Source: Nitrospira sp. (lineage in GTDB: Bacteria; Nitrospirota; Nitrospiria; Nitrospirales; UBA8639). Taken from it: a DNA stretch of 41,450 nt. This document shows positions 41,403-41,450 of the stretch, piece by piece. The notes under the pieces are model-generated. The model was not told the DNA's origin. It did no database searches and saw nothing but the letters and a program-made list of their open reading frames with translations. Each line of letters begins with the position of its first letter. Within the stretch, counting starts at the first letter, position 1. Made by a program: the position numbers and the translations under genes. The stretch is from assembly GCA_028819435.1 (NCBI GenBank), contig JAPPLK010000033.1, positions 1-41,450 on the forward strand, read 5' to 3'.

Positions 41403-41450
41403 GGAACCTCTGAGTTATTGTGATAGCGGGATGCAGGGCAAGGCGTCCCG
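41403..41450 (+). mobile_element. 142-bp MITE-like element, partial copy at window end
   Basis: The first 48 bases of the element are present and identical to the copy at 28376. The outer terminal repeat begins at 41403. The four bases outside it are TCTG, the expected target duplication. It lies 21 bp upstream of the annotated start of the tRNA nucleotidyltransferase gene, on the N-terminal side of that gene. Confidence 0.85.

Overview
The window is a chromosomal piece of a Gram-negative bacterium with a GC-rich genome. It encodes a complete-looking bacterial 20S proteasome set (ATPase ring, Dop, PrcB, PrcA, PafA) next to outer-membrane and lipoprotein genes (a Tsx-like channel and a TbpB-like lipoprotein). 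That combination is known mainly from Nitrospirota such as Nitrospira and Leptospirillum and a few other Gram-negative lineages, so a Nitrospira-like organism is my best guess. This rests on family knowledge, not on a marker gene. I saw no rRNA or tRNA gene.

Layout. 1-2542: a PolX-type helix-hairpin-helix protein, then thiS-thiG-thiE behind a good sigma70-type promoter. 2561-10169: the proteasome block (promoter, G-rich leader, mpa/arc-dop-prcB-prcA, pafA, and an M23 peptidase one base after pafA). No pup-like gene is visible; the dop-prcB gap where pup normally sits holds only dispersed repeats. 10196-17391: a LOG-family gene, a secreted lectin-like protein, a CPBP-like membrane protein, a DUF6941-type protein, Hsp20, ArfB and oligopeptidase B. 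17490-23051, minus strand: a membrane-anchored small protein, response regulator and sensor kinase, then HtrA/DegP and a group 2 sigma factor, which looks like an envelope-stress set. 23220-28169: soluble transhydrogenase, Tsx-like channel, and a minus-strand run of a secreted protein, a DUF5069 protein and MsrB. 28376-31852: endonuclease Q and a UvrD-type helicase, both ending in sliding-clamp binding motifs.

31853-33530 is an accessory island with AT-richer composition and different codon pairing. It holds a DUF2442 protein, the broken 5' end of a cas1 gene, and a GrlR-like gene 5 bp upstream of a RelA/SpoT-domain gene split by an A8 run. After it come a sodium:solute symporter with a small membrane partner, an LplT-PlsC-acyl-ACP synthetase fusion (Aas), a DUF2007 zinc-ribbon protein, a TbpB-like lipoprotein put out of frame by a C10 tract, and the nucleotidyltransferase part of a tRNA-processing enzyme.

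Two themes cut across the window. First, a 142-bp element with terminal inverted repeats occurs four times, partial at both window edges. Each copy sits at a gene boundary and appears to supply a start codon and ribosome site, a ribosome site, or a stop codon, or to break a gene. Second, almost every intergenic space is filled with several different short palindromic repeat families. Three frame disruptions lie in homopolymers (A8, T4, C10), so sequencing error must be excluded before biological phase variation is claimed.
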